NCBI RefSeq assembly: GCF_000203915.1
Contig: NC_008390.1
Coordinates: 1,984,001-2,048,000, forward strand
Direction: 5' to 3'
From: Burkholderia ambifaria AMMD
GTDB taxonomy: Bacteria > Pseudomonadota > Gammaproteobacteria > Burkholderiales > Burkholderiaceae
Length of the DNA stretch: 64,000 nucleotides
How positions within the stretch are numbered: the stretch's first letter is position 1; every line of letters begins with the position of its first letter. Positions 51,939-59,590 of this stretch are shown here, piece by piece. The notes under the pieces were generated by a model, which was given only the letters and a program-made list of their open reading frames with translations, was not told the DNA's origin and did no database searches. The position numbers were made by a program, and so were the translations under genes.

Positions 51939-51977
51939 AAAAAACAAAGGCCGCCCCGGTTGCCCGTGAGCGGCCTT
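51939..51977 (-). terminator. Terminator after tail gene D
   Basis: On the minus strand AAGGCCGC and GCGGCCTT form an 8-bp stem, followed by TTGTTTTTTAT. It separates the tail operon from the lysis cassette. Confidence 0.8.
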
Positions 51978-51997
51978 CAGTTACGATGCGCGACGCG

Positions 51998-53047
51998 TTA
52001 CTTCGGCGCCGGCACCACCAGATCGATCTTCTTGCCCTTCTTCTTCCCGTGCCCGACCTTCGCTTTCCCCTTGTTCCCTCCATTCAATGTCACGACCGTA
52101 TTCCATCCGCGTGATGCGTATGCATGCTCGACCGACTCGATCAGAAACTCGCCGTCCACGCCCTTCTTGAACCCCTTCAGCGCGATCGTCTTCTCGGCCG
52201 ACAAATCTGCCCGGCCGCGCATCGTGAGGCGACTCGTCGACGTATGCCGATTGAGCGTCGCCAAGCGCGACGTCGCGCCCGCCTTCGCGGCCTCCGGACT
52301 CGCAAATGCATGGCGCTCGGTATGCACCGCGGACGCACCTGGTGGCGCATCCGGATTCGGGATCGTCAGGTCGATCTTCTTGCCCGTCTTGCGGTCGTGT
52401 ACCTTGGTGCGAACGGCCGCGAAGCTCGCGCGGTCCGGGAAATTGATGTCGTAGTCGATCAGATCGTCGGGCGTGAGCGTCACGATCGGCAGCGGCTTGC
52501 CGTTCGCGCTCTTACCGCCACCGCGCGGCAGGACGATCAGCTTGCCGGCCTTGACCGTCGCAGTTGCACCGTACTGGCGAGCCACGCGCGTAATGAAATG
52601 CAGGTCGCTCTCGCCGAACTGGTCGATACGCGGCACGACGACATCGACGTCGCACGCGGCCGACCACTTGTTACGACGCGCGACGTCGCCGACGATATCG
52701 GCCAGCTTCGCGTTCGACCAGCTCCCGTATCGCTGCGTCTTCGACGTCGCACGCATGTTCGCCGGCTTGCCACGGATCACAACGCTCGCCGGTGGGCCGC
52801 GCACGCCGACCTCGTCAACGGCATACTCGCCGAGCATCGATAGTCCCTGCCCCTCCCATCCGATCGACACCTTCAACGTCGCGCCCTTCGGCGGAAACTC
52901 GATGCGGCCATCGCGATCGTCCAGCGTGATCGTGCACTCGTCTGCGTCTAGACCCGGTTTGTCGATCGCCCGGATCTCCAGCACCCGATCCTGAATCACC
53001 TTGGTCACGTCCGCGCCGTTCGCGATGACCTGAAACACTGCTTCCAT
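51998..53047 (-). CDS. Phage late control protein D (tail hub, VgrG-like)
   Basis: This 349-residue P2 gpD homologue begins MEAVFQVIANGADVTKVIQDR and has the gp27-like hub folds (SIGWEGQGLSMLGEYAVDEV; DLHFITRVARQYGATATVKAGKLIVLPRGG). It links the tail tube to the baseplate spike and shares its fold with the N-terminal half of VgrG. It is last in the tail operon. Confidence 0.9.
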   Translation of the reverse strand: MEAVFQVIANGADVTKVIQDRVLEIRAIDKPGLDADECTITLDDRDGRIEFPPKGATLKVSIGWEGQGLSMLGEYAVDEVGVRGPPASVVIRGKPANMRATSKTQRYGSWSNAKLADIVGDVARRNKWSAACDVDVVVPRIDQFGESDLHFITRVARQYGATATVKAGKLIVLPRGGGKSANGKPLPIVTLTPDDLIDYDINFPDRASFAAVRTKVHDRKTGKKIDLTIPNPDAPPGASAVHTERHAFASPEAAKAGATSRLATLNRHTSTSRLTMRGRADLSAEKTIALKGFKKGVDGEFLIESVEHAYASRGWNTVVTLNGGNKGKAKVGHGKKKGKKIDLVVPAPK

Positions 53048-53056
53048 CGCGTCTCC

Positions 53057-53263
53057 CTATGTCCAGAGCTGCACCGATTCAACGCGCGGCGCATCGAGAT
53101 CCGGCATCAGGATCTCGACCCCGGCCGGGAACGGCTGCGCTCGATTCGCCAGTCCCGGATTCGCTTCGTACACTGCCTCGACAGTGCCCTGCAGCGTTCC
53201 GTAGAAGCGGTAGCAAAGCGTGTCGAGCACGTCGCCATCAGACGTTCTTAAAGTCTTCGCCAT
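53057..53263 (-). CDS. Tail protein X
   Basis: This 68-residue LysM-like protein (MAKTLRTSDGDVLDTLCYRFYG, then VYEANPGLANRAQPFPAGVEILMPDL) is the P2 gpX homologue and part of the baseplate hub. The open frame upstream inside U is not used. It overlaps the U gene by 26 bases. Confidence 0.88.
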   Translation of the reverse strand: MAKTLRTSDGDVLDTLCYRFYGTLQGTVEAVYEANPGLANRAQPFPAGVEILMPDLDAPRVESVQLWT

Positions 53264-54116
53264 AGCGGCCGAACTCCACCGAGAATGTTTGCTTGCGCGG
53301 CAAGCCGTCCGAGAGCAGCGCGTCCTGCTCCTCTTCGATCGACTGCAACAACCAGCGGCCAAGCACGTCGCCGTCGCCCGTCGTGAGCTGCACGGGCTTC
53401 ATGCGCCCGCCGATCTCGCGTAGCCGGTCGATCTGCTTCGTACCGGCCCCGAGCGCCGGGAATACGACGCCCGACAGCGCGATCGTCTCGCCCCCAACGC
53501 TCACCGGCTGCAGCGCCTCTTGACGGTTCAGACGCTCCTGAGACGCCACGCGATACCGCGTCGCGCGCCGCAGCTTGTCGTACGCAGCGGTCGACAGGTT
53601 GAAGTGGAACGCGTCGCCCGCTTCGCTCGTCATCGACATCATGTGCGGCGTGCTCGACGTCGCCCCGTTGGCCAGCCCCGACAGCATCGAGCCGACGCCC
53701 GTCGACTTGATCACGTCGATCACCGCCGAATCCTTGATACCGACCGCCGCGTTGAATTGATTCCACGCCCCACCGAGCGCCGACTTGACGCTATCGGCGG
53801 CAGCTCGCACAAGGGGGAAATTCGATCCGTCGATCGCCGTCAGGATCGAGCCGACCGACGCCTGTGCCGCGTTGAAGCTGCGCAACACCGTGCCGACTTG
53901 CGGAAACAGGTCGCCGGCAACCGACAGCGCACCCGACGCACCCGTCAGCAGCTCGGCCGCGCTGCTCAGATTGCCCGTCGCGAGACGCTGCAGCGCGTAG
54001 ACCGTCGACATGCTCGCCGCGCGGTTTCGGTCGAATATCCGAACCATCTGCCGCACGCGCTCGGTTGCGATACCGGCCTGCGTCGCCGCTCCCGTGATCT
54101 GCCGAATCACATCCAT
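53238..54116 (-). CDS. Tail protein U-like, with extended N-terminus
   Basis: The C-terminal 130 residues of this 292-residue protein carry the P2 gpU domain (VSVGGETIALSGVVFPALGAGTKQIDRLREIGGRMKP, then EFGRYGEDFKNV). P2 gpU is about 160 aa, so the N-terminal 150 residues, helical and Ala/Ser-rich, are an addition also common in Burkholderia P2-like phages. gpU terminates the tail tube. Confidence 0.85.
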   Translation of the reverse strand: MDVIRQITGAATQAGIATERVRQMVRIFDRNRAASMSTVYALQRLATGNLSSAAELLTGASGALSVAGDLFPQVGTVLRSFNAAQASVGSILTAIDGSNFPLVRAAADSVKSALGGAWNQFNAAVGIKDSAVIDVIKSTGVGSMLSGLANGATSSTPHMMSMTSEAGDAFHFNLSTAAYDKLRRATRYRVASQERLNRQEALQPVSVGGETIALSGVVFPALGAGTKQIDRLREIGGRMKPVQLTTGDGDVLGRWLLQSIEEEQDALLSDGLPRKQTFSVEFGRYGEDFKNV

Positions 54117-54127
54117 GGTTTCCTCCT

Positions 54128-56572
54128 TTACATATGCGGCGCATCGAACATCGCCGTGCGGCTGTTCGCTTTGCGTTGATGCTCGTCCATCATGCGTGTC
54201 AGCATCGGACTGACCTGCGCGAGGAACTTGTTAGCCATGTCGGCATCGCTCGCTTCGACCTTCACGTGAAAGACCGGCGCGAAGGTGTTCTGCTGTTCGA
54301 TACGCGGCCCCGATCGAGCGCCGATGCCGGCCGCATCCGGCACGAGCGCCTTCACTTTCGCGACCGCTGCGACGTTCGCAGGCGAATCGTCAGGCTTACG
54401 ATCCAGCACCCTGCGCGAAACAGCGCTGAACAGCTTGTCGCCGGCAAACGTGCCGACCGCACCGCCAATCACACCGAGCACCGCCGAGCCGATCGGCCCG
54501 CCGAGCGCTCCGATCATTGCGCCGACCTTCGCGCCCATCACGCCACCGGCAAGGCTCCCGGCAATCCCCGCAAAGCGGTTCGCCTTCTGCGTGCTGGTGT
54601 CGGTGCTCGACGCGACGGCGTACGCTTCACGCGCCGCGAGGCCGAGCTTCAACACCGTGCCTGCCACGGCGAGCTTGCCGGCATACGGCGCAACGCGACC
54701 GAACAACGCACGCCCCGTATTGAAGATCTGCCCGAGCCTGCCGAACCGACCACCCCGAGCTGCTGCACGACGCGCAGCGCGCCCGGCTCGCTCACCCCCA
54801 GCCAGATCGCCAAGCCCGCCACCACCGACGCCAGCTCCCGGCAGGTTCACGACGAACACGCGCTGGACCCCGCCGCTTGCCGCTGCAGCTCCGCCGAGCG
54901 CATCGAGTGCCCGGCCGACGACGCCACCGGCGGCACGTGACCCACCCGCTGCAGCTCGACCGCCGCGCGCAAGCACGGTGCCGCGCGCGATGTCGAATGC
55001 GCCGCGTCCAATGCTCCAAAGTGCCCTCGCCCCACGAAACGCAAGCGCCGCGCCCGCGATGCCGACGACGGCTGCCGTCGCCTTCGGCGCAGCATCCGCA
55101 ACGGACTGGATACCGCTGCCGAGACCTTTCGCCCCCTCGCCGATACGATCCGTGATCGGACGCAGGGCGTCGCCAATGCTGCGCATCGCGTCGTCCCACC
55201 GCTGCCCGACCTCACTCCAGATCTGCTTTGACGTCTCGCGACGTGCTTCGAGATCCTTCTGGATCTCGCCGCTCGCGTCCTGCGCGTTGCGCTTCAGGTT
55301 CGTGTACAGCTCGGCGTTTTGCATGTATGCCGTCAGCGCCGCCTTGACCTGCATGTCGTTGAACAGGTCGCCGGTCTTCATCGTCTCGGCGAACGCGGCC
55401 ATCTGCGCCTGACGCTTGGCCGGGTCCATCTCCGAATTGAACTGCTTCGCCGCCGACGCGAGCTGCTTCGCCTTGGCGGGATCGACGCGCTCGATGTAAG
55501 CGCGGGCAAGTACGAACGACGCTTCCAGCGTTGACCAGCCTTTGCCGATCGCCTCGCGCATCTTGGCCTGATAGTCGACGCCGGCCTTCGCATAGTTGCG
55601 TTCGGTTTCGCCGGAGCCGATCTTCGAGAACCAGTTTTTCAGGTTGTTCGCGGCTTCGTCCGAACTACCGGCGGTCTTCATCTGCACCTGGAGCATGGCC
55701 CCGAGCTGCGTCACCGAGTCCTGCCCCGTGATGCCGATCTTCTTCATTTCGGCGAGTAGCACCGGGAACCACCGCGCCATGTCGACGGACTCGAACGACC
55801 CTTCCTTGCCGAGATAGGCGATCGCTTCGAGCGCCTTCGCCATCTGACGCGGGTCGACGATCTCCGCGTTCTGCTGCAGCGCTTGGATCATCTTCGCGGT
55901 CTCGACCGTCGTCGCACCTTGGCCGATCGAAAACTTCGCAACCAGCGGCGCGAAGTTGAGCGCGCGATTGAGATCCATCCCGCCCGCAACCATCTGGTTG
56001 ACGGCATCAGCCAGGTCATTGCGGCCGATGCCGTTCGCCCCGGCGTCGCGTCGAATACGCGAGCCCATCGCCGCTTCTTCCTGCGTGCGCGCTATGCCGG
56101 CCTTGATCGCGATGTCGCGAATGATCGCCTGATAGTTCGCCGCGATCGTCGCCGGCACCGCGACCGAGGCGGTCAGCTTCACGGCATCACCGATCACGCC
56201 GCGTCCCGCCTCCCGACCAGCGGTCAGCCGCTCGTAACCGGACGCCTTCAGATCCAGCCCGCGCGTCGTCCGGCCGAGCCGCGCGTACGCTCGATCGAGC
56301 CGGTCGACCTCGATGCCGGCGTCCCGCAACGATTTCAGATTGCTGTCGAGCTTGCGACGGATGCCGTCCGCCGCGCTATCGCCCGCCAGGTGCAATCGGC
56401 GGAACTCGTCCTGCAGACGCATCGTCTCGCCGATCTGGCGCTGCCAGAGCCGCGAGTCGTTCGCCCGCTTTTTCATCGCATCGATCTTCGACGACGTGTC
56501 GGTAATCGCCTTGCCGAACGTCGCCGACACAGCCCCGCCGATCACGATGCCAAGCGCTAAGTCTTTCGCCAT
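54128..56572 (-). CDS. Tail tape measure protein (gpT-like)
   Basis: This 814-residue protein has a helical N-terminal third rich in charged coiled-coil, a central TP901-type tape-measure core (GMDLNRALNFAPLVAKFSIGQGATTVETAKMIQAL) and Ala/Gly-rich hydrophobic segments at about residues 560-730, including GVIGGAVGTFAGDKLF. It sets tail length and may enter the host membrane at injection. It follows E/E' directly. Confidence 0.92.
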   Translation of the reverse strand: MAKDLALGIVIGGAVSATFGKAITDTSSKIDAMKKRANDSRLWQRQIGETMRLQDEFRRLHLAGDSAADGIRRKLDSNLKSLRDAGIEVDRLDRAYARLGRTTRGLDLKASGYERLTAGREAGRGVIGDAVKLTASVAVPATIAANYQAIIRDIAIKAGIARTQEEAAMGSRIRRDAGANGIGRNDLADAVNQMVAGGMDLNRALNFAPLVAKFSIGQGATTVETAKMIQALQQNAEIVDPRQMAKALEAIAYLGKEGSFESVDMARWFPVLLAEMKKIGITGQDSVTQLGAMLQVQMKTAGSSDEAANNLKNWFSKIGSGETERNYAKAGVDYQAKMREAIGKGWSTLEASFVLARAYIERVDPAKAKQLASAAKQFNSEMDPAKRQAQMAAFAETMKTGDLFNDMQVKAALTAYMQNAELYTNLKRNAQDASGEIQKDLEARRETSKQIWSEVGQRWDDAMRSIGDALRPITDRIGEGAKGLGSGIQSVADAAPKATAAVVGIAGAALAFRGARALWSIGRGAFDIARGTVLARGGRAAAGGSRAAGGVVGRALDALGGAAAASGGVQRVFVVNLPGAGVGGGGLGDLAGGERAGRAARRAAARGGRFGRLGQIFNTGRALFGRVAPYAGKLAVAGTVLKLGLAAREAYAVASSTDTSTQKANRFAGIAGSLAGGVMGAKVGAMIGALGGPIGSAVLGVIGGAVGTFAGDKLFSAVSRRVLDRKPDDSPANVAAVAKVKALVPDAAGIGARSGPRIEQQNTFAPVFHVKVEASDADMANKFLAQVSPMLTRMMDEHQRKANSRTAMFDAPHM

Positions 56573-56582
56573 CCCGGCCCTC

Positions 56583-56714
56583 TCAGTCGGTCAACCACCA
56601 GAGCATGTCGTCGACCGTCATCTCGTCGATCGACGTCGGCGACATGCCGTATTCACGCACCAGCCGATTCGCCAGCGCCTTGAGCGTCTTTCGGTCCAGC
56701 TTTGCGTACGCGTC
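56583..56714 (-). CDS. E' extension of tail assembly chaperone (reached by frameshift)
   Basis: After the E frame, an open 43-residue stretch, DAYAKLDRKTLKALANRLVREYG then SIDEMTVDDMLWWLTD, lies in the +1 frame and ends just before the tape measure gene. It is the conserved GpE/E' C-terminus. No good independent start is present, which supports synthesis as an E-E' fusion by slippage at TCC TTT CGA (56713-56721). Confidence 0.7.
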   Translation of the reverse strand, partial: DAYAKLDRKTLKALANRLVREYGMSPTSIDEMTVDDMLWWLTD

Positions 56715-56955
56715 GAAAGGAGTAGTACGCGTCCTGCACGCGTTCGTAGTCGGCCATATCCATCGCGTCGAGATCGGTAGGTGCGACTTCGGCGAGCGAC
56801 GCGAACAGGATCAGCTCCTGTTCCTCCGCATCGTTCGGTGCAAGCTTTTGCGCACCGCGCATGTCGCGCACCTTCGGCCGGCGCATCGTGAAGGTGTCGC
56901 ACTCAACGCCGTTGAGATTGATCGGATAGTCGAGCTTGATCGTGACCTGTTCCAT
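56653..56955 (-). CDS. Tail assembly chaperone E
   Basis: This 100-residue P2 gpE homologue begins MEQVTIKLDYPINLNGVECDTFTMRRPKVRD. It helps assemble tube and tape measure. With the E' extension in the +1 frame, the fusion would be about 123 aa; the last 20 residues of the zero-frame product are unlike the E family, as expected for the non-shifted form. Confidence 0.87.
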   Translation of the reverse strand: MEQVTIKLDYPINLNGVECDTFTMRRPKVRDMRGAQKLAPNDAEEQELILFASLAEVAPTDLDAMDMADYERVQDAYYSFRRVRKAGPKDAQGAGESAGA

Positions 56956-56971
56956 TGCGATTCCTGAAATG

Positions 56972-56999
56972 AAAAATGGCGAGCCGTCGGCTCGCCATT
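56972..56999 (-). terminator. Terminator after tube gene FII
   Basis: On the minus strand ATGGCGAGCC and GGCTCGCCAT form a 10-bp stem with a three-base loop, followed by TTTTT. It may set the high tube/sheath to chaperone ratio by attenuation. Confidence 0.85.
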
Positions 57000-57052
57000 G
57001 ATTGAACAAAGTAGCTTTGCAACGTGTTCGTCGAATGACCGGCACGTTGCAC

Positions 57053-57556
57053 TTACATGCCGAGCCCCTTACGGACTTCCGCGAGCTGATCGACGCCGTT
57101 GATCACGCGCTTGCACGCGAAAATGTCGATCTCGTGCACGATCACACCCGCGACCTCCAGCTTGTAGTAGTCGCACGACACGCTGAATTTCGCCTCGACC
57201 TTGTCGCCGGGCTTCCAGTCGCCCGGATCGACTTCATACAGCATGCCGCGCAGATAGACGGCGGCATTCTTCGTCTTGCCGCTACGGTCCATGAACACCG
57301 CGCGGAACACGCCGTTGAAAGCGCCTTGATCCACCAGTCCGAAAAAGCGCAGCACCTCGTACTCCATCGTCGCCATCGCGAACGACGCGTCGAGCGGCTC
57401 CATGCCCTGATCGACCTTGACTGCCGCGTCCATCCCGCCCGCGCGAAAATCGTCCGTCTTGATCTTCAGCTTCGGTGGCGTCATGCTCGTCGCGCGCCCC
57501 GCGTAGCTCCGTCCATCCACGAACGTGTTGCAGTTGTATAGCGTTTCCGGAATCAT
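57053..57556 (-). CDS. Major tail tube protein (FII)
   Basis: This 167-residue protein starts MIPETLYNCNTFVDGRSYAG and matches P2 FII in length and pattern (MPPKLKIKTDDFRAGGMDAAVKVDQGME). It polymerises into the inner tail tube. It lies 10 bases after the FI sheath gene. Confidence 0.93.
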   Translation of the reverse strand: MIPETLYNCNTFVDGRSYAGRATSMTPPKLKIKTDDFRAGGMDAAVKVDQGMEPLDASFAMATMEYEVLRFFGLVDQGAFNGVFRAVFMDRSGKTKNAAVYLRGMLYEVDPGDWKPGDKVEAKFSVSCDYYKLEVAGVIVHEIDIFACKRVINGVDQLAEVRKGLGM

Positions 57557-57566
57557 CGCCCCTCCC

Positions 57567-58736
57567 TTAGATCTGGTTGTCGAGCACTTCGGTCAGCCAC
57601 TGATTCGTGACCTCGAAGCGGAAAATCGGGTTTTCGGCCGGCGGGACATCCGTGAATCGGATATTCCAATACACCTTGCCGTCTTCGAGCTGGCTCGCCG
57701 TGTTCAACTCCGGATCCGGGTAGACCTCGAAATTGATTAGGGCGCCCTGACGCTTCAGGTCGCGCATGAACGCCTGCAACCCTTCGGTCACGTCACTGAC
57801 GTACGTCGCCGTGATGCCGCGGTCAACCGCCCACTTGTGCCCGGCCTGCACCGCGTCCATCACGATGTCGAGCGTGCGCACCCGCGTGACGAACTTCCAC
57901 TTCGGATCGGCCGACAGGGTGCGGTTCCCCCACAGGCGGAACCCGCCGTCGCGAATGATCGTCGTGACGTTCGCGTTGTTGAGCAGATTCGCGCGACACG
58001 TCTCGTCGCCGTCGAGGTATTCGATCGGTCGTGCCGTGCCCGTGATCTCCACGATCTCCTTGTTCGACGGCGATGCCCAGAACCCGATCTTCGCGTCGGT
58101 CTGGCAGAAGAGACCCGCCGCATACGACGACGCCGACATCGCGATCTCACCGTTCGTCGCGTTGTCCCATGCCTTCGCACCGGGGTCGACCATGTACAGG
58201 CGCTTGCTGCCGAAGTTCTTCGCGTACGCGATCGCGGCCTCGTCGTCGGTGTTCGGACCATCGATCACGGCGACGGCACGCAGCTTGCCGGCGAGCGAAT
58301 CGGCCGCCGTTGCGACCGGCTGCTTCGACGTGTGGCCCGGGGCAATGAGCAAACGCGGCTGCGCGTTGTAGCGCGACTTTGCGTCGAGCAAAGCCTGCAT
58401 GCCGGTGCGCGCACCACCCGCCGAAACGCCACCGATGATTGCCGACGTGAGCTGCGCGGCGTCCGCCGCCGCCGGCACACCAACCGCGATTACCACCGCG
58501 CTGCTCTGCGCGTAAATCGCACGGGCCGCGCGTGCAATCGCGCTTTTTTCACCGAACGCCTGCACGGCTTCGCGATAGCTCGTGAGCTGCACGGGCACAT
58601 TCGGTTGCGCCAGATCGGCGCCGGGCGTGTAGGTATCGGTCATGCCAACGATCGACGACGACGGCACCGCGATCGTGCGCGGGCCGCTTTCGACGATCGC
58701 CGTCGTGATGCCGTGAAAAAATGAAGTCGCTGCCAT
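57567..58736 (-). CDS. Major tail sheath protein (FI)
   Basis: This 389-residue contractile sheath protein begins MAATSFFHGITTAIVESGPRTI and contains the sheath core SAIIGGVSAGGARTGMQAL and the C-terminal PPAENPIFRFEVTNQWL. Open frame above ATG 58736 is not used. A terminator separates it from the tail-fibre operon, so FI-FII need their own promoter. Confidence 0.94.
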   Translation of the reverse strand: MAATSFFHGITTAIVESGPRTIAVPSSSIVGMTDTYTPGADLAQPNVPVQLTSYREAVQAFGEKSAIARAARAIYAQSSAVVIAVGVPAAADAAQLTSAIIGGVSAGGARTGMQALLDAKSRYNAQPRLLIAPGHTSKQPVATAADSLAGKLRAVAVIDGPNTDDEAAIAYAKNFGSKRLYMVDPGAKAWDNATNGEIAMSASSYAAGLFCQTDAKIGFWASPSNKEIVEITGTARPIEYLDGDETCRANLLNNANVTTIIRDGGFRLWGNRTLSADPKWKFVTRVRTLDIVMDAVQAGHKWAVDRGITATYVSDVTEGLQAFMRDLKRQGALINFEVYPDPELNTASQLEDGKVYWNIRFTDVPPAENPIFRFEVTNQWLTEVLDNQI

Positions 58737-58753
58737 GCGGATCTCCAGAAATG

Positions 58754-58779
58754 AAAAAAGCCGCTCGATTGAGCGGCTT
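58754..58779 (-). terminator. Terminator after tail fibre assembly gene
   Basis: On the minus strand AAGCCGCTC and GAGCGGCTT surround a four-base loop, followed by six T. Confidence 0.9.
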
Positions 58780-58811
58780 AAGAAAACGGGACGGCGCGTT
58801 ATCGCGCCGGG

Positions 58812-58822
58812 AAAGTTACTTT
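58812..58822. repeat. AAAGTTACTTT repeat (three copies in the tail region)
   Basis: The interrupted palindrome AAAGT-T-ACTTT occurs at 58812-58822, 63302-63312 and 63823-63833; a variant AAAGTAGCTTT is at 57008-57018. Two of the exact copies contain a TAA stop codon on the minus strand and sit directly before a terminator. Confidence 0.6.
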
Positions 58823-59577
58823 GTGTCGATCTCAACGTCCGGCGCGGTATCGCTCACGCTTGCGCTGTCGGCGGGCGTCGTAGTTGCAGCATCGGTGGCC
58901 ATTTCGTCCTCACCATCAGCGCGGGCAGCCTCCTCTTCCTGCCGAGCAGCTTCCTCGGCTTCGCGAGCGGCTTTCTCCGCCCGTTCGGCCTCGACCGTGG
59001 CCAGCACGACGGCCGGATCAGGTTCGTCAGGCCACACGATGTCATTCGGGAAGGTAGGCAGATCCACCACGCGCACAAGTGCGACCTGATACGCGGCCCA
59101 TGCGTCAAACATCGCCTCCTCGACGTCGGACAGCAGGCCCGCTGCTCGCGCGTCCATCTTGCCGAGATTCTGCTGACGCGCTTTCTCCATTCGCGCGTAG
59201 AAATCCGACATCGCAGCGGCTCGCACTCGCTCGGCGACAATCGCCTCGTCGACGACCCACGCGCCATCTCGCCAGACGTACTCGTCGGAGGGGCGCGGCA
59301 ATTCGGTGAGCCCTTCACCGTCCGGGCTGATACCTGCGACCGTGAGCTCGCCGGGTTCGCCCGTATCGGTTCGATACAGGCGCACGCCACGATAGTCAGG
59401 ACGCAGCACCCACTTCCCATCAATCCAGAAGGGCCAGGAACGCGTCGGCACTTCGGGAAGCGGTGTGAGCGTGCAGAAGGCCGGAACGAGATATCGCTCC
59501 GCGCTCATGGGATCGCGCTCGGCGAGAAAGCTCACCACGTAGCGCCCCGTCAGGTTGTCGTACTGATTGCAAAGCAT
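58816..59577 (-). CDS. Tail fibre assembly protein
   Basis: This 253-residue protein has a Tfa-like pattern in the first half (RPDYRGVRLYRTDTGEPGELTVAGISPDGEGLTELPRPS) and a charged, Ala/Glu-rich coiled-coil tail from residue 185. It probably helps fold the fibre encoded just upstream. The stop lies in one copy of the AAAGTTACTTT repeat. Confidence 0.8.
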   Translation of the reverse strand: MLCNQYDNLTGRYVVSFLAERDPMSAERYLVPAFCTLTPLPEVPTRSWPFWIDGKWVLRPDYRGVRLYRTDTGEPGELTVAGISPDGEGLTELPRPSDEYVWRDGAWVVDEAIVAERVRAAAMSDFYARMEKARQQNLGKMDARAAGLLSDVEEAMFDAWAAYQVALVRVVDLPTFPNDIVWPDEPDPAVVLATVEAERAEKAAREAEEAARQEEEAARADGEDEMATDAATTTPADSASVSDTAPDVEIDTK

Positions 59578-59590
59578 GTTCTACCTCGAT

